Program-made: the position numbers and the translations under genes
Assembly: GCA_035762175.1 (NCBI GenBank)
Contig: DASTPP010000025.1
Span: 1 to 39,566, forward strand
Length of the DNA stretch: 39,566 bases
Source of the DNA: DASTPP01 sp035762175
Lineage (GTDB): Bacteria; Myxococcota_A; Polyangia; Polyangiales; Polyangiaceae
Direction of reading: 5' to 3'
The notes under the pieces: model-generated
What the model was told of the DNA's origin: nothing
What the model saw: only the letters and a program-made list of their open reading frames with translations
Databases searched by the model: none
In this document: in pieces, positions 8,801 to 15,549 of the stretch
How the letters are laid out: each line of letters begins with the position of its first letter
Position numbering within the stretch: position 1 is the stretch's first letter

Positions 8801-11800
8801 AGAGATGACGCTGAGGGCGCTCGCCTGCGCGCCCGCGACCCAGACGCGGCCGTCGGGGGCGACGCTCACGCCGCGCGGGCCCTCGGCCACCGCGATCTCG
8901 GCGACCTTGGTCAGCGCGTTCACGTCGAACACCGAGACCGAGTCGTTGTCGGGGTTCGCGACCCACAGCCGCGGGCCCCCCGCCGCGGGCGTCTCGAGGG
9001 CGATGGGGCCCGAGGCGCGGGGGCGCCCGGCCGTGGCGGGGCCCGCGACGGCCTGCAAGAACTGGCGCGCGGCGGCCGAGCCATCGGGGTTTCGCACGGT
9101 CACCGTGACGACGTAGACGCCGGGGCCGGCGAAGGTGTGGCTCACGCCGTTCGAGGGCGAGAAGCCCGTGCTGCCGGTGCCGTCGCCGAAGTCCCACTGG
9201 TATTCGAGGGCGCCGGCGCCGCTGGCCGTGACCTGGTAGGTGACCGCGCCGCCGCCGCTCACCAGGGGGGCGGCCACCGGCCCGATCGTGGGCGGGGGCA
9301 GGCCGACGAACCACGAAAAGCTCTGGCTCGCGCTGCCGCCGCGGCCGTCGTCGACCTGCGCCACGACGGGGTAGCTGCCCCCGGTGAAGACGGTGCCGGT
9401 GATGAGGCCCGTGACCGGGTCGATCGACAGGCCGGGCGGCAGGCCCGTGGCCGAGAAGGTCAGCGGGTCGCCGTCGGGGTCGGTCGCTTGCAGCGCGTAG
9501 CTCGCGGGGGCACCGATGACGAGCGGCCCGGGCGCGGGCGGCGCGAGCGCGGGGGCGCGGTTGGCGGCGAGGCGCCCGTAGACTTCGACCTCGGCGAGGT
9601 GCAAAAAGTTGGTGCCGCCGAGCTGCACGCGAACGTAGCGGGCGCGCGACGACAGCGCGAAGAGCTGGGTCGGGGCGGCCTGGCCGGCGACCTGCACCAT
9701 CGACACGGCCGGGTCGGCGAGCAGCTCGGCCAGCGTGCGGCCCGCCATCGGGCCGTCGGAGGCCAACAGGTAGAAGTTGCTCAGCCGGTCGCTGCAACAG
9801 TCGGTGCGGTTCCACAGGCGCACGCCGAAGGTCTGGTAGCTGGCGCCGAGGTCGACCTCCCAGTAGGCGTTCGGGTCGGCGTTGGTGTGGCTCACCGACC
9901 CGCTCGCGAACGCGCCGTCGCGGCCGCCGTCGACGGCGAGGGCGGCGGGCGCGCCGGGGGCGGTCGACGACTGGCTCGCCGCCTTGCCGAGGGCCAGGTT
10001 GTCGAAGTAGACGACCTTCTCGGCCTTCATCGGCCCGAGCGCGCTCAGGTCGCCCTCGGCGACGGGCGCGCCCCAGGTGACGCCGTCGTCGCTCAGGTAC
10101 ACGCGGTAGTCGGCCACGGTGCCGCCGTCGCTCGCGTCCTGGCGCGGCAGGTACCGAAAGCCGGCGACGCGGAACGCGCCCTTCAGATCGATGCGCAGGT
10201 GGTGCGGGTGGGCCGGGGCGGCCCCCTGCGACGGGGTGTGCCAGAAGGTGGCCGGGTCGCCGTCGACGGCTTGCGCGGCGCCCGCGCCCGGGGCCTCGCT
10301 GTCGGCGGTGACGGCCCAGCCGCCGCGCGAGAGCGGCTCGCCGTTGTCGTCGAAGAGGCCGAGCTCGGCCGCCGACGCCCACGGGCCGCCGGCGACCTCG
10401 CTGCGCGCTTCGAACAGCACGAAGCGCGTCGTGCCCGGCTCGTTGACCGTCCACGAGAAGCTCGTGCTCACGGTCTGCGCGCCGTCGGAGGCGCTCAGCT
10501 CGACGAGGTAGCGGCCCGTGCTGCTCGCCGCGCCGGCGATCGCGCCCGTCAGCGGGTCGATCGACAGGCCGGGCGGCAGGCCCGTGGCCGAGAAGGTGAG
10601 CGGGGCCCCCGCGGGGTTCGAGACGGGCGGGGCGAGGGCGGTCGCGGCGTCGCGCGCGGTCGACTGGTCGTCGATCGGCAGCACGCGCAGCGCCGACGCG
10701 GCGCCGACGCGCACCGTGCGCGCCACCGACGGCACCCCCGCCTCGTTCAGCGCGAACAGCATGTAGAGGCCCGGCAGGGCCCAGCCGGGGTTCGACGGGA
10801 TGTCGACCGCGTACGCGTTCGCCCCCGTCGCGCGGAAGGCGAGCGCCAGCCGCCGCTGGTCGTTGTTCAGCGCGTGGGTCGTCGAGGCGGCGCGCACGAG
10901 CGCGAAGGAGGCGACGGGCGCGTCGGTGGTGACGGCGATGCTCGTGCCGTGGTTCGCCTGCGCGGGCGCCGACACGATGACCGGGCGCGTGGCCGCGGTG
11001 CCGTCGGGGTTGAACAGGTAGGGCGGGCTCAGAATCTGCAGGTCGGGGTGGTTCGCCGGGCAGTTGAAGCCGCACAGCCCGCCGCCGCCCGAGAGCACGC
11101 GCCCGTCGGGCAGCAGCAGCGCGATGCTGTGGTAGTTGCGCGGCACGCTCATGGGCGGCAGCGCGACGAAGGTCTCGGTGGCGGGGTCGAACAGCTCGGG
11201 GGCGAGCACCGAGTTGTTGTCCGAGAAGCCGACCGCGAAGGTGGCGCCGCCGAGCACCACGACCTGGCCGTTCGGCAGCACCACCACGTTGTGGAACGCG
11301 CGCCGGTAGACCATCGGCGCGATCTTGCGCACGCTCACGCCGCCTTCGATCTCGAAGACGTACGCGTTCGCGTTGGCGTTGACCGAGTCGTAGCCGGGGC
11401 CGCCGCCCACCTTGAGCACGCGGCCCCGGTCGAACAGGACGGCGCTGCCGTTGATGCTGAACTCGTCGTCGCCGCGGCGGCCGGCCGGCAGCACGCGGCC
11501 GTCGCCCTGCGTCTCGACCCAGTGCACGTTCATGCCGGGCCCGGCGTGGAACACCCGCCCGTTGCCCGCGGCGATGAGCCACAGGTGGCTGTCCATGCCG
11601 AAGTTGCGCGTGGGGTCGACCGAAAGGAAGGGGTCGATGGGCACCCCCGGCAGCCGCCGCCAGCCGCCCGCCTCCGTCCACAGCTCGCCGTGCTTGTTGC
11701 CGACGCCGCCCGCCCACGAGCCGCCGAGCGTGAACACCGACCCGTCGGCGAGCGGGGTGGTGCCCTGGTACGCGCGCGCGATCTGCATGTCGGCGCCCCG

Positions 11801-12268
11801 CGACCAGACGCCCGTCGCCGGGTCGAACAGGCTCGTGACCGGCGCGCTGAGGCCGCCGTTCACGAGGATGCGGCCGTCGGGCAGGTTCGCCGTGCCGGGG
11901 CAGAACATGTCGTGGCTCGTCTCGCTGACGAGCCGCTCGGTGGCCGTCTCGGTCGCCGGGTCGAACGTCGCGGTGTACGTGCGGCCGGTGTCGTTGCCGA
12001 AGCCGAACCGGTCTTCGGCCGACCAGAGCAAGATCGTGCCGTCCGGCAGGTTCGCGGCCGAGACCGGCACGAGCGGCAGCGGGATGACGTTCGACCACCG
12101 CGCCAAGTCGGCCTGCGCCGCCAGCTCGGCGCGCCGCCCCTCGGCCGGGGCCGCCGGCGCCACGCCGCCATCGTCAAGAGCAGGCGGCCCCCCGGGCTCG
12201 ACACTGCAATCGGCCAGAACCAAGGCCAACACCGCCGCCGTCGCGGCGCGCAACCGAAGCGCTCGCAT
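5861..12268 (-). CDS. giant secreted copper radical oxidase / di-heme cytochrome c / PA14 fusion
   Basis: A 2135-residue exported protein. Residues about 55-525 are a galactose-oxidase-like domain (Kelch propeller plus C-terminal sandwich) with all active-site residues: C123 (MFCPG) and Y167 (ARAYQG) for the thioether cofactor, W185 (GGSW), Y379-H380 (RNYHS) and H465 (THALNNDQRR). Then come an Ig-like He_PIG module (about 535-608), two discoidin-like F5/8C modules (about 612-755 and 757-899), a second He_PIG (905-988), a PKD domain (995-1075), a YVTN-type propeller (1085-1430), a di-heme c region (CAACH 1479-1483, CAHCH 1609-1613) like cytochrome c peroxidase/MauG relatives, and three PA14 domains (1713-2135). 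Start at 12268 is chosen for its GAAGGGGG ribosome site; an upstream ATG at 12319 is possible. The Cys after the signal (LVLADC) is a poor lipobox because Asp precedes it. The galactose oxidase homologue FbfB is needed for fruiting in Stigmatella. The sugar or alcohol substrate is unknown. Confidence 0.92.
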   Translation of the reverse strand: MRALRLRAATAAVLALVLADCSVEPGGPPALDDGGVAPAAPAEGRRAELAAQADLARWSNVIPLPLVPVSAANLPDGTILLWSAEDRFGFGNDTGRTYTATFDPATETATERLVSETSHDMFCPGTANLPDGRILVNGGLSAPVTSLFDPATGVWSRGADMQIARAYQGTTPLADGSVFTLGGSWAGGVGNKHGELWTEAGGWRRLPGVPIDPFLSVDPTRNFGMDSHLWLIAAGNGRVFHAGPGMNVHWVETQGDGRVLPAGRRGDDEFSINGSAVLFDRGRVLKVGGGPGYDSVNANANAYVFEIEGGVSVRKIAPMVYRRAFHNVVVLPNGQVVVLGGATFAVGFSDNNSVLAPELFDPATETFVALPPMSVPRNYHSIALLLPDGRVLSGGGGLCGFNCPANHPDLQILSPPYLFNPDGTAATRPVIVSAPAQANHGTSIAVTTDAPVASFALVRAASTTHALNNDQRRLALAFRATGANAYAVDIPSNPGWALPGLYMLFALNEAGVPSVARTVRVGAASALRVLPIDDQSTARDAATALAPPVSNPAGAPLTFSATGLPPGLSIDPLTGAIAGAASSTGRYLVELSASDGAQTVSTSFSWTVNEPGTTRFVLFEARSEVAGGPWASAAELGLFDDNGEPLSRGGWAVTADSEAPGAGAAQAVDGDPATFWHTPSQGAAPAHPHHLRIDLKGAFRVAGFRYLPRQDASDGGTVADYRVYLSDDGVTWGAPVAEGDLSALGPMKAEKVVYFDNLALGKAASQSSTAPGAPAALAVDGGRDGAFASGSVSHTNADPNAYWEVDLGASYQTFGVRLWNRTDCCSDRLSNFYLLASDGPMAGRTLAELLADPAVSMVQVAGQAAPTQLFALSSRARYVRVQLGGTNFLHLAEVEVYGRLAANRAPALAPPAPGPLVIGAPASYALQATDPDGDPLTFSATGLPPGLSIDPVTGLITGTVFTGGSYPVVAQVDDGRGGSASQSFSWFVGLPPPTIGPVAAPLVSGGGAVTYQVTASGAGALEYQWDFGDGTGSTGFSPSNGVSHTFAGPGVYVVTVTVRNPDGSAAARQFLQAVAGPATAGRPRASGPIALETPAAGGPRLWVANPDNDSVSVFDVNALTKVAEIAVAEGPRGVSVAPDGRVWVAGAQASALSVISPQTLAVVQTVPLPRGARPHGVVHGADGSAYVALDALGRVLKVSGAGEPGASVEVGANPRELALTAAGDRLLVARFITGFQPGEATADVLPFVGPAPQGGAVLVVDPAAMAVTRAITLRHSDKPDTTVSGRGVPNYLGAPAVSPDGLSAWVPAKQDNVQRGLLRDGRNLDFQNTVRAISARVDLAAEAEDYPARVDHDNAGLASAALYHPSGAYLFVALETSRQIAVVDAAGKRELFRHDVGRAPQGLALADDGRTLFVHNFMDRTVSVVSLARLLDFGELALETTAALGSVASERLAPAVLRGKQLFYDARDTRLARDAYLSCAACHRDGGHDGRTWDFTGAGEGLRNTASLRGRGGSPGRRHWTGNFDEPQDFEAQIRALNQGTGLMADAALAVGTRAQPLGDPKAGLSADLDALAAYVDSLASADVSPHRTAAGALTAEAEAGRVVFAGQCAHCHGGGDFSDSGSLARHDVGTLKASSGARLGGPLTGFDTPALRDAWATAPYLHDGSAPTLEAAVSAHTNLSLSAAEVTSVAAFVRQLGPDEPALPPAAAPPGLTAHYFANRTLSGAPALTRLENIDFSWGQGAPAAGLPADDFSVRWAGQLIAPATGTYRLRTLSDDGIRVRVNGALVINRWTDHSPTTDTSAPLEFTAGQHVDLTVEYYERSGGAVAILSWLVPGATTYAVVPADRLTPSGDGLTGHYFANDALAGPPAATRTEGVDFSWADASPDPGLPADYFSARWTGQLLAPVTGTYRLRTLSDDGVRLWLNGSLLVDHWAAHPLTADVTPALGLVAGQRYELAVEYRELAGQAAMQLQWLAPGAADYAAVPTARLFAGGAGLRGQYYANDSLAGPPALTRVEAVDFDWGGDSPAAGLPADNFSARWVGKVRAPRAGAYRFQTLSDDGVRVWVNGALLVDNWTAHPPTVDTSATIELAAGQRYDVTVEYQEFGGGATMRLRWQTPGAPGFVAISKRELDGL

Positions 12269-12327
12269 GAACCCCCTTCGCCGGCGCCCACCCAAAGAGC
12301 GCTCGCGCTTGAGCTTCATACCTACTT

Positions 12328-12365
12328 GCGGCCAAAAAATCTTTTGAAAAAATACACCGCCCAAT
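12328..12365 (-). promoter_or_regulatory. probable promoter region of the copper oxidase operon
   Basis: This is by far the most AT-rich stretch in the neighbourhood. On the minus strand it reads GGGCGGTGTATTTTTTCAAA then AGATTTTTTGG, giving TATTTT and AGATTTT as -10-like options and TTGGGC as a loose -35. It lies 60-95 bp before the start codon at 12268. No exact box assignment is possible. Confidence 0.35.
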
Positions 12366-12483
12366 CCATTCATGGGGGTACGTGCGTGTAGCGAAGCAGG
12401 CGGCCGACTGGACCTGGCTCGCCCTCGCCGGCGCCCCCGGCATAAGCTCCGACGGCCTCCCCCGGGGCCCTCGCCGAGTCGGC

Positions 12484-12775
12484 GAGGCACTCGAACCTTG
12501 GCTCGAAGGCACTTGGCACAGCAACACCAAGGTTCGAGTGCCTCCCCAAGGTCGTTGGCACATGCCGGAGGGCACTCGAACCTTGGCTCGAAGGCGAGTG
12601 GCACATAAAACCGAAGGTTCGAGTGCCTCCCCGAGGTCGTTGGCACATGCGGCGAGGCACTCGAACCTTGCTCGTGGCACAGCACCACCTGGGCTCGAAG
12701 GTCCGAGTACCTCTCCCGGGTCGTTGGCCCCTGCGAAAAAGCCCTCGAACCTTGGCCCGAGGGCGTTGGCACAGT
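12484..12775. repeat. 85-bp tandem repeat array with embedded inverted repeats
   Basis: Units begin (GGCACTCGAACC) at 12486, 12571 and 12656, exactly 85 bp apart, with a partial fourth at 12740. In unit 1 AGGCACTCGAACCTTG and its exact reverse complement CAAGGTTCGAGTGCCT flank about 27 bp, so each unit can form a 16-bp stem; unit 2 keeps almost all of it and unit 3 is decayed on its right arm. Between stems a conserved spacer GGTCGTTGGCACATGC recurs. Spacers are repeated rather than unique, so this is not CRISPR. Confidence 0.88.
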
Positions 12776-12780
12776 CGACG

Positions 12781-12889
12781 GGAGCAGCCGGCGCCTCCCC
12801 GGGCGCCGACATGTCGACACCCCGGCCACCTCGCAGGCGGGCAGCTCGCGCAGGCAGCGGGCGCCTCCCCTGGGCGCCGACATGTCGAC
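12781..12889. repeat. two copies of a palindromic GTCGAC-rich element, 70 bp apart
   Basis: GCGCCTCCCC(T)GGGCGCCGACATGTCGAC occurs at about 12791 and 12861. Each copy contains CGGCGCC/GGCGCCG-type arms that can pair across a short loop, and ends in the palindrome-rich CGACATGTCG. It directly follows the 85-bp array. Confidence 0.75.
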
Positions 12890-12954
12890 GGCCTTGGGCC
12901 CCTGGGCCGGTCACGCGGCCAGCCCGTTGACGTCCGACAGCCGACGTCGCGCGG

Positions 12955-14103
12955 CTACGCCCGCAGCGTCCGGCGGACGACGCCCGCGACGAGGCGCGCG
13001 ACGACCTCGGCCGAGAAGCGCTCTGCGACCGTCTTGCGGCCGGCCGCGCCGACGCGCGCCCGCAGCTCGCGCGACGAGGCGAGCGCCTCGAGCGCCTCGA
13101 CCCACTCGTCGACGGTCTCGGCGAGGAAGCCGTTCTCGCCCGTCCGCACCAGGTCGCGGTTCATGCCCACGGGCGAGACGACGACCGGGCGCCCCGTCGC
13201 CATGAACTGCAGGGCCTTCAGGCCGCACTTGCCGCGCGTGAACGCGTCGTCGGGCAGCGGCATGATGCCCGCGTGCGAGGCGCCGACGGCCTCGGCCTCG
13301 CCGGCGTCCGTCCAGCGGACGAAGACGTTCTCGGCGCCGGCGATGGGGCGGCTCGGGGGGTTGCTGCAGATCACCTTGACGACGATGCGGCGGCGCCGCG
13401 CGAGCCGCTCGAGCGCCTCGCGCCCGTGCTCGAAGTGCGCGAGCGTGGTGTGCGAGCCCGTCCAGGCGACGACGAAGGGCGCGTCGGAGGGCGGCTCGGG
13501 CTGCGGCGGGTAGCGGTCGAGCTCGATGCTGGTCGGGACGACGAAGACGTTCGGGTTGCGGGCGCGGGCGTAGCCCGCGAGGTACTCGTTGCCGGCGAGC
13601 ACGGCGTCGGCGATGCGGCAGATGGTCGAGGTCTTGCCGTAGAAGTGCAGGCGCGAGAAGACGCCGTTGTGCGAGCTCTGGGCGGGGTGCCAGATGGCGT
13701 CGTCGAAGTCGAAGAACATCGGCACGCCCGCGAGCTTGAGCGCGCGCTCGTAGATCGCCGGGCCGATGAGCGCGGCCTCGCGGAAGACGACGGCGCCGTC
13801 GTAGCGGCGGGCGCGCGCGACGTCGGCGGCGCGGCGGGCAAAATCGCGCAGGACCCACGCGGCCTTCTCGGGCCGGCGGCCCGGCTGGTAGAGCAGCTCG
13901 ACCAGCCGCGGCGACTCGAAGGGCGCGAAGTCGAGCTCGATGCCGTGGCTCGCCGCGAGGCGCGGCGCCCACTGCTCGAGCCGGTAGCGCTGCCCGGGGG
14001 CGAGCCCCACGGGCTTCGAGGCGAGCACGAGCAGGCGCAGGGGCCGGCCGGGCCGGGCCTCGGCCCGGGCGTCGGGCGGGTTCGGAGCGGGCGCTTGGAC
14101 CAC
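12955..14103 (-). CDS. GT4-family glycosyltransferase
   Basis: The product (about 382 residues) has the GT-B layout: an N-terminal Rossmann half starting RLLVLASKPVGLAPGQRY, and a C-terminal donor-binding half with VAWTGSHTT, then HAGIMPLPDDAFTRGKCGLK and FMATGRPVVVSPVGMN, the usual E/K-rich sugar-nucleotide site of group 1 glycosyltransferases. It should act in the cytoplasm on a lipid-linked glycan. The GTG at 14103 was chosen because a GAGAGGG site precedes it; a GTG at 14211 would add 36 Arg/Pro-rich residues with poor codon bias. It is the last gene of the polysaccharide operon and follows the glycerate kinase gene. Donor and acceptor are not deducible. Confidence 0.85.
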   Translation of the reverse strand: MVQAPAPNPPDARAEARPGRPLRLLVLASKPVGLAPGQRYRLEQWAPRLAASHGIELDFAPFESPRLVELLYQPGRRPEKAAWVLRDFARRAADVARARRYDGAVVFREAALIGPAIYERALKLAGVPMFFDFDDAIWHPAQSSHNGVFSRLHFYGKTSTICRIADAVLAGNEYLAGYARARNPNVFVVPTSIELDRYPPQPEPPSDAPFVVAWTGSHTTLAHFEHGREALERLARRRRIVVKVICSNPPSRPIAGAENVFVRWTDAGEAEAVGASHAGIMPLPDDAFTRGKCGLKALQFMATGRPVVVSPVGMNRDLVRTGENGFLAETVDEWVEALEALASSRELRARVGAAGRKTVAERFSAEVVARLVAGVVRRTLRA

Positions 14104-14265
14104 GGGACGAAAGCCCTCTCGTTGGTGTTCGCGGGGCCGGGGGCGGCGCCGACGACGCCGGGTTTCTAGCGTCCTTTCGGGCCCCGAGCCACGAACTTCT
14201 GGCCGCGGCACGGGGCGCCGAGGCCACGCCGCGCCCGCCCACCAGGGCCCCGCGCGGGCGCCCCC

Positions 14266-15549
14266 TCAGGCCCCCTCGGCGCCGGGCGCCCCGTCGACGA
14301 GGGCGACGGTCACGTCGTTGACGTTCGTGCCCGTGGGGCCGCAGCGCACGAGGGCCCCGGCCGCGTCGAGGGCCGCGTACGCGTCATTTTCGCGCAAGCA
14401 CGCCCGCGGATCGAGCCCCGCCGCCCGCGCCCGCCCGGCCGTCGCCCCGTCGACCCAGGCCCCGGCCGCGTCGGTCGGCCCGTCGACCCCGTCGGTCGCC
14501 GCCGCCAGGAGCCTGACCCCGCCCCGCCCCTCGAGCGCGAGCGCCGCCGCGAGCGCGACCTCCTGGTTGCGCCCGCCCTTGCCCCGCCCCCGCACCCGCA
14601 CCGTCGTCTCGCCCCCCCAGACCAGGCCGCGCCTCGCGCCGGGGGCGCGCCGGGCGAGCGCCGCGCGGGCGAGGGCGTCGCCCGCCGCGCGGGCCTCGCC
14701 CTCGAGGGTCAGCGACATGACCGTCGAGGTATAGCCCAGCGCCTCGGCCTCGCGCGCCGCCGCCCGCGCCGCCCGCCCGACGTCTGCGACGACGACGAGG
14801 GGCCGCGGGGCGAAGGCGGGCGGCGGCGGCGGCCGCTCGAGCAGGGCGCGCGCGGCCGGCGGCAGATCGCCCCAGAGGCCCGCGCGCCGCGCGAGGGCGA
14901 CGAGCTCCCCGGCCGCCGCGGCCTTCGCGGGCGCCGTCGGGCCGCTGCCCACGGCCTCGGGCCCGCCCCGCACGACGTCCGAGAGCACCAGCGTCGCGAA
15001 GGGCGCGGCGCCGAAGGCCGCGCCGAGGCGGCCGCCCTTGAAGCCGGACAGGGCGCGGCGCAGGGCGTTGACCTCGTCGATGGCGAGGCCGCTCTGCAAG
15101 AAGAGCTCGTGGGCGCGGCGCAGGTCGGCGAGCGCGAGGCCGGGCGCGGGCACCTCGGCGAGCGACGAGGCGCCGCCCGAGAGCAGCACGAGCGCGCCCT
15201 CGCCGGGGCCGAGCCCCCGCGCCCGGGCGAGCAGGGCGGCGCCGGCCGCGAGCGATCGGCCGTCGGGCAGCGGGTGCGGCGCCTCGTAGAGGTCGAGCGG
15301 CGGGCGGGCGGCGCCGAGGCCCGCGGGGGCGACGACGAGGCCGCCCGAGGCGCGCGGGCCGAGCGCCCCGAGGGCGGCGCGGGCCATGGCGTGGGCGGCC
15401 TTGCCGAGGGCGAAGACGGCGACGCGCGGGGCGCGCCCGAGCGCGCCGAGCGCGCCCGGGTCGGCGAGGGCCGAGGCGACGGCGGGGCCGGGGTCGGCGG
15501 CGGCGAGGGCGGCGCCGAGGATGCGGTCGAGCTCGGGCGGCGCGCTCAC
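14266..15549 (-). CDS. gckA: glycerate 2-kinase, MOFRL family
   Basis: The 427-residue protein matches the GckA/TtuD (DUF4147 plus MOFRL) glycerate kinases: N-terminal FALGKAAHAMARAAL, LVLLSGGASSLAEVPAPG, then the MOFRL part with WGGETTVRVRGRGKGGRNQE, ATDGVDGPTDAAGAWVDG and the C-terminal GPTGTNVNDV. These enzymes phosphorylate D-glycerate to 2-phosphoglycerate in the cytosol. Its GTG start overlaps the stop of the polymerase-like gene (GTGA, 15546-15549), so it is translationally coupled to exopolysaccharide genes. That setting is unusual for a central-metabolism enzyme and suggests a link to a glycerate-containing polymer or precursor supply (inference). Length is normal for the family. Confidence 0.9.
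   Translation of the reverse strand: MSAPPELDRILGAALAAADPGPAVASALADPGALGALGRAPRVAVFALGKAAHAMARAALGALGPRASGGLVVAPAGLGAARPPLDLYEAPHPLPDGRSLAAGAALLARARGLGPGEGALVLLSGGASSLAEVPAPGLALADLRRAHELFLQSGLAIDEVNALRRALSGFKGGRLGAAFGAAPFATLVLSDVVRGGPEAVGSGPTAPAKAAAAGELVALARRAGLWGDLPPAARALLERPPPPPAFAPRPLVVVADVGRAARAAAREAEALGYTSTVMSLTLEGEARAAGDALARAALARRAPGARRGLVWGGETTVRVRGRGKGGRNQEVALAAALALEGRGGVRLLAAATDGVDGPTDAAGAWVDGATAGRARAAGLDPRACLRENDAYAALDAAGALVRCGPTGTNVNDVTVALVDGAPGAEGA

Larger units (their letters stand above)
12269..12954. other. 686-bp intergenic region with repeats and AT-rich promoter zone
   Basis: The gap between the glycosyltransferase stop and the oxidase start holds no supported gene. From the oxidase side it has an AT-rich patch (12330-12355), about 100 bp of plain sequence, the 85-bp array (12484-12775) and a pair of 70-bp-spaced repeats (12781-12889). 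Frames open here mirror the repeats and lack normal codon use. Confidence 0.7.

Noticed and set aside
7046..12391. Very long open frame opposite the giant oxidase gene
   Set aside because: It encodes Arg/Gly/Val-rich protein with no domain, while the minus frame has clear galactose oxidase, heme and PA14 motifs. GC-rich DNA lacks stop codons in other frames.
12530..12545. tRNA-like T-arm (GGTTCGAGTGCC) in the 85-bp repeat
   Set aside because: The sequence resembles a T-arm only by chance of the stem; no acceptor stem, anticodon arm or CCA-adjacent structure could be drawn.
12484..12775. CRISPR array
   Set aside because: Units are 85 bp and the spacers repeat as well; no cas genes are present.
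12510..12775. Sigma-54 promoters, because TGGCAC recurs in each repeat
   Set aside because: No TTGC box follows at the required distance in any copy.
12174..12914. Open frame on the minus strand across the repeats
   Set aside because: Its product just mirrors the repeat units, and its codons do not follow the local bias.
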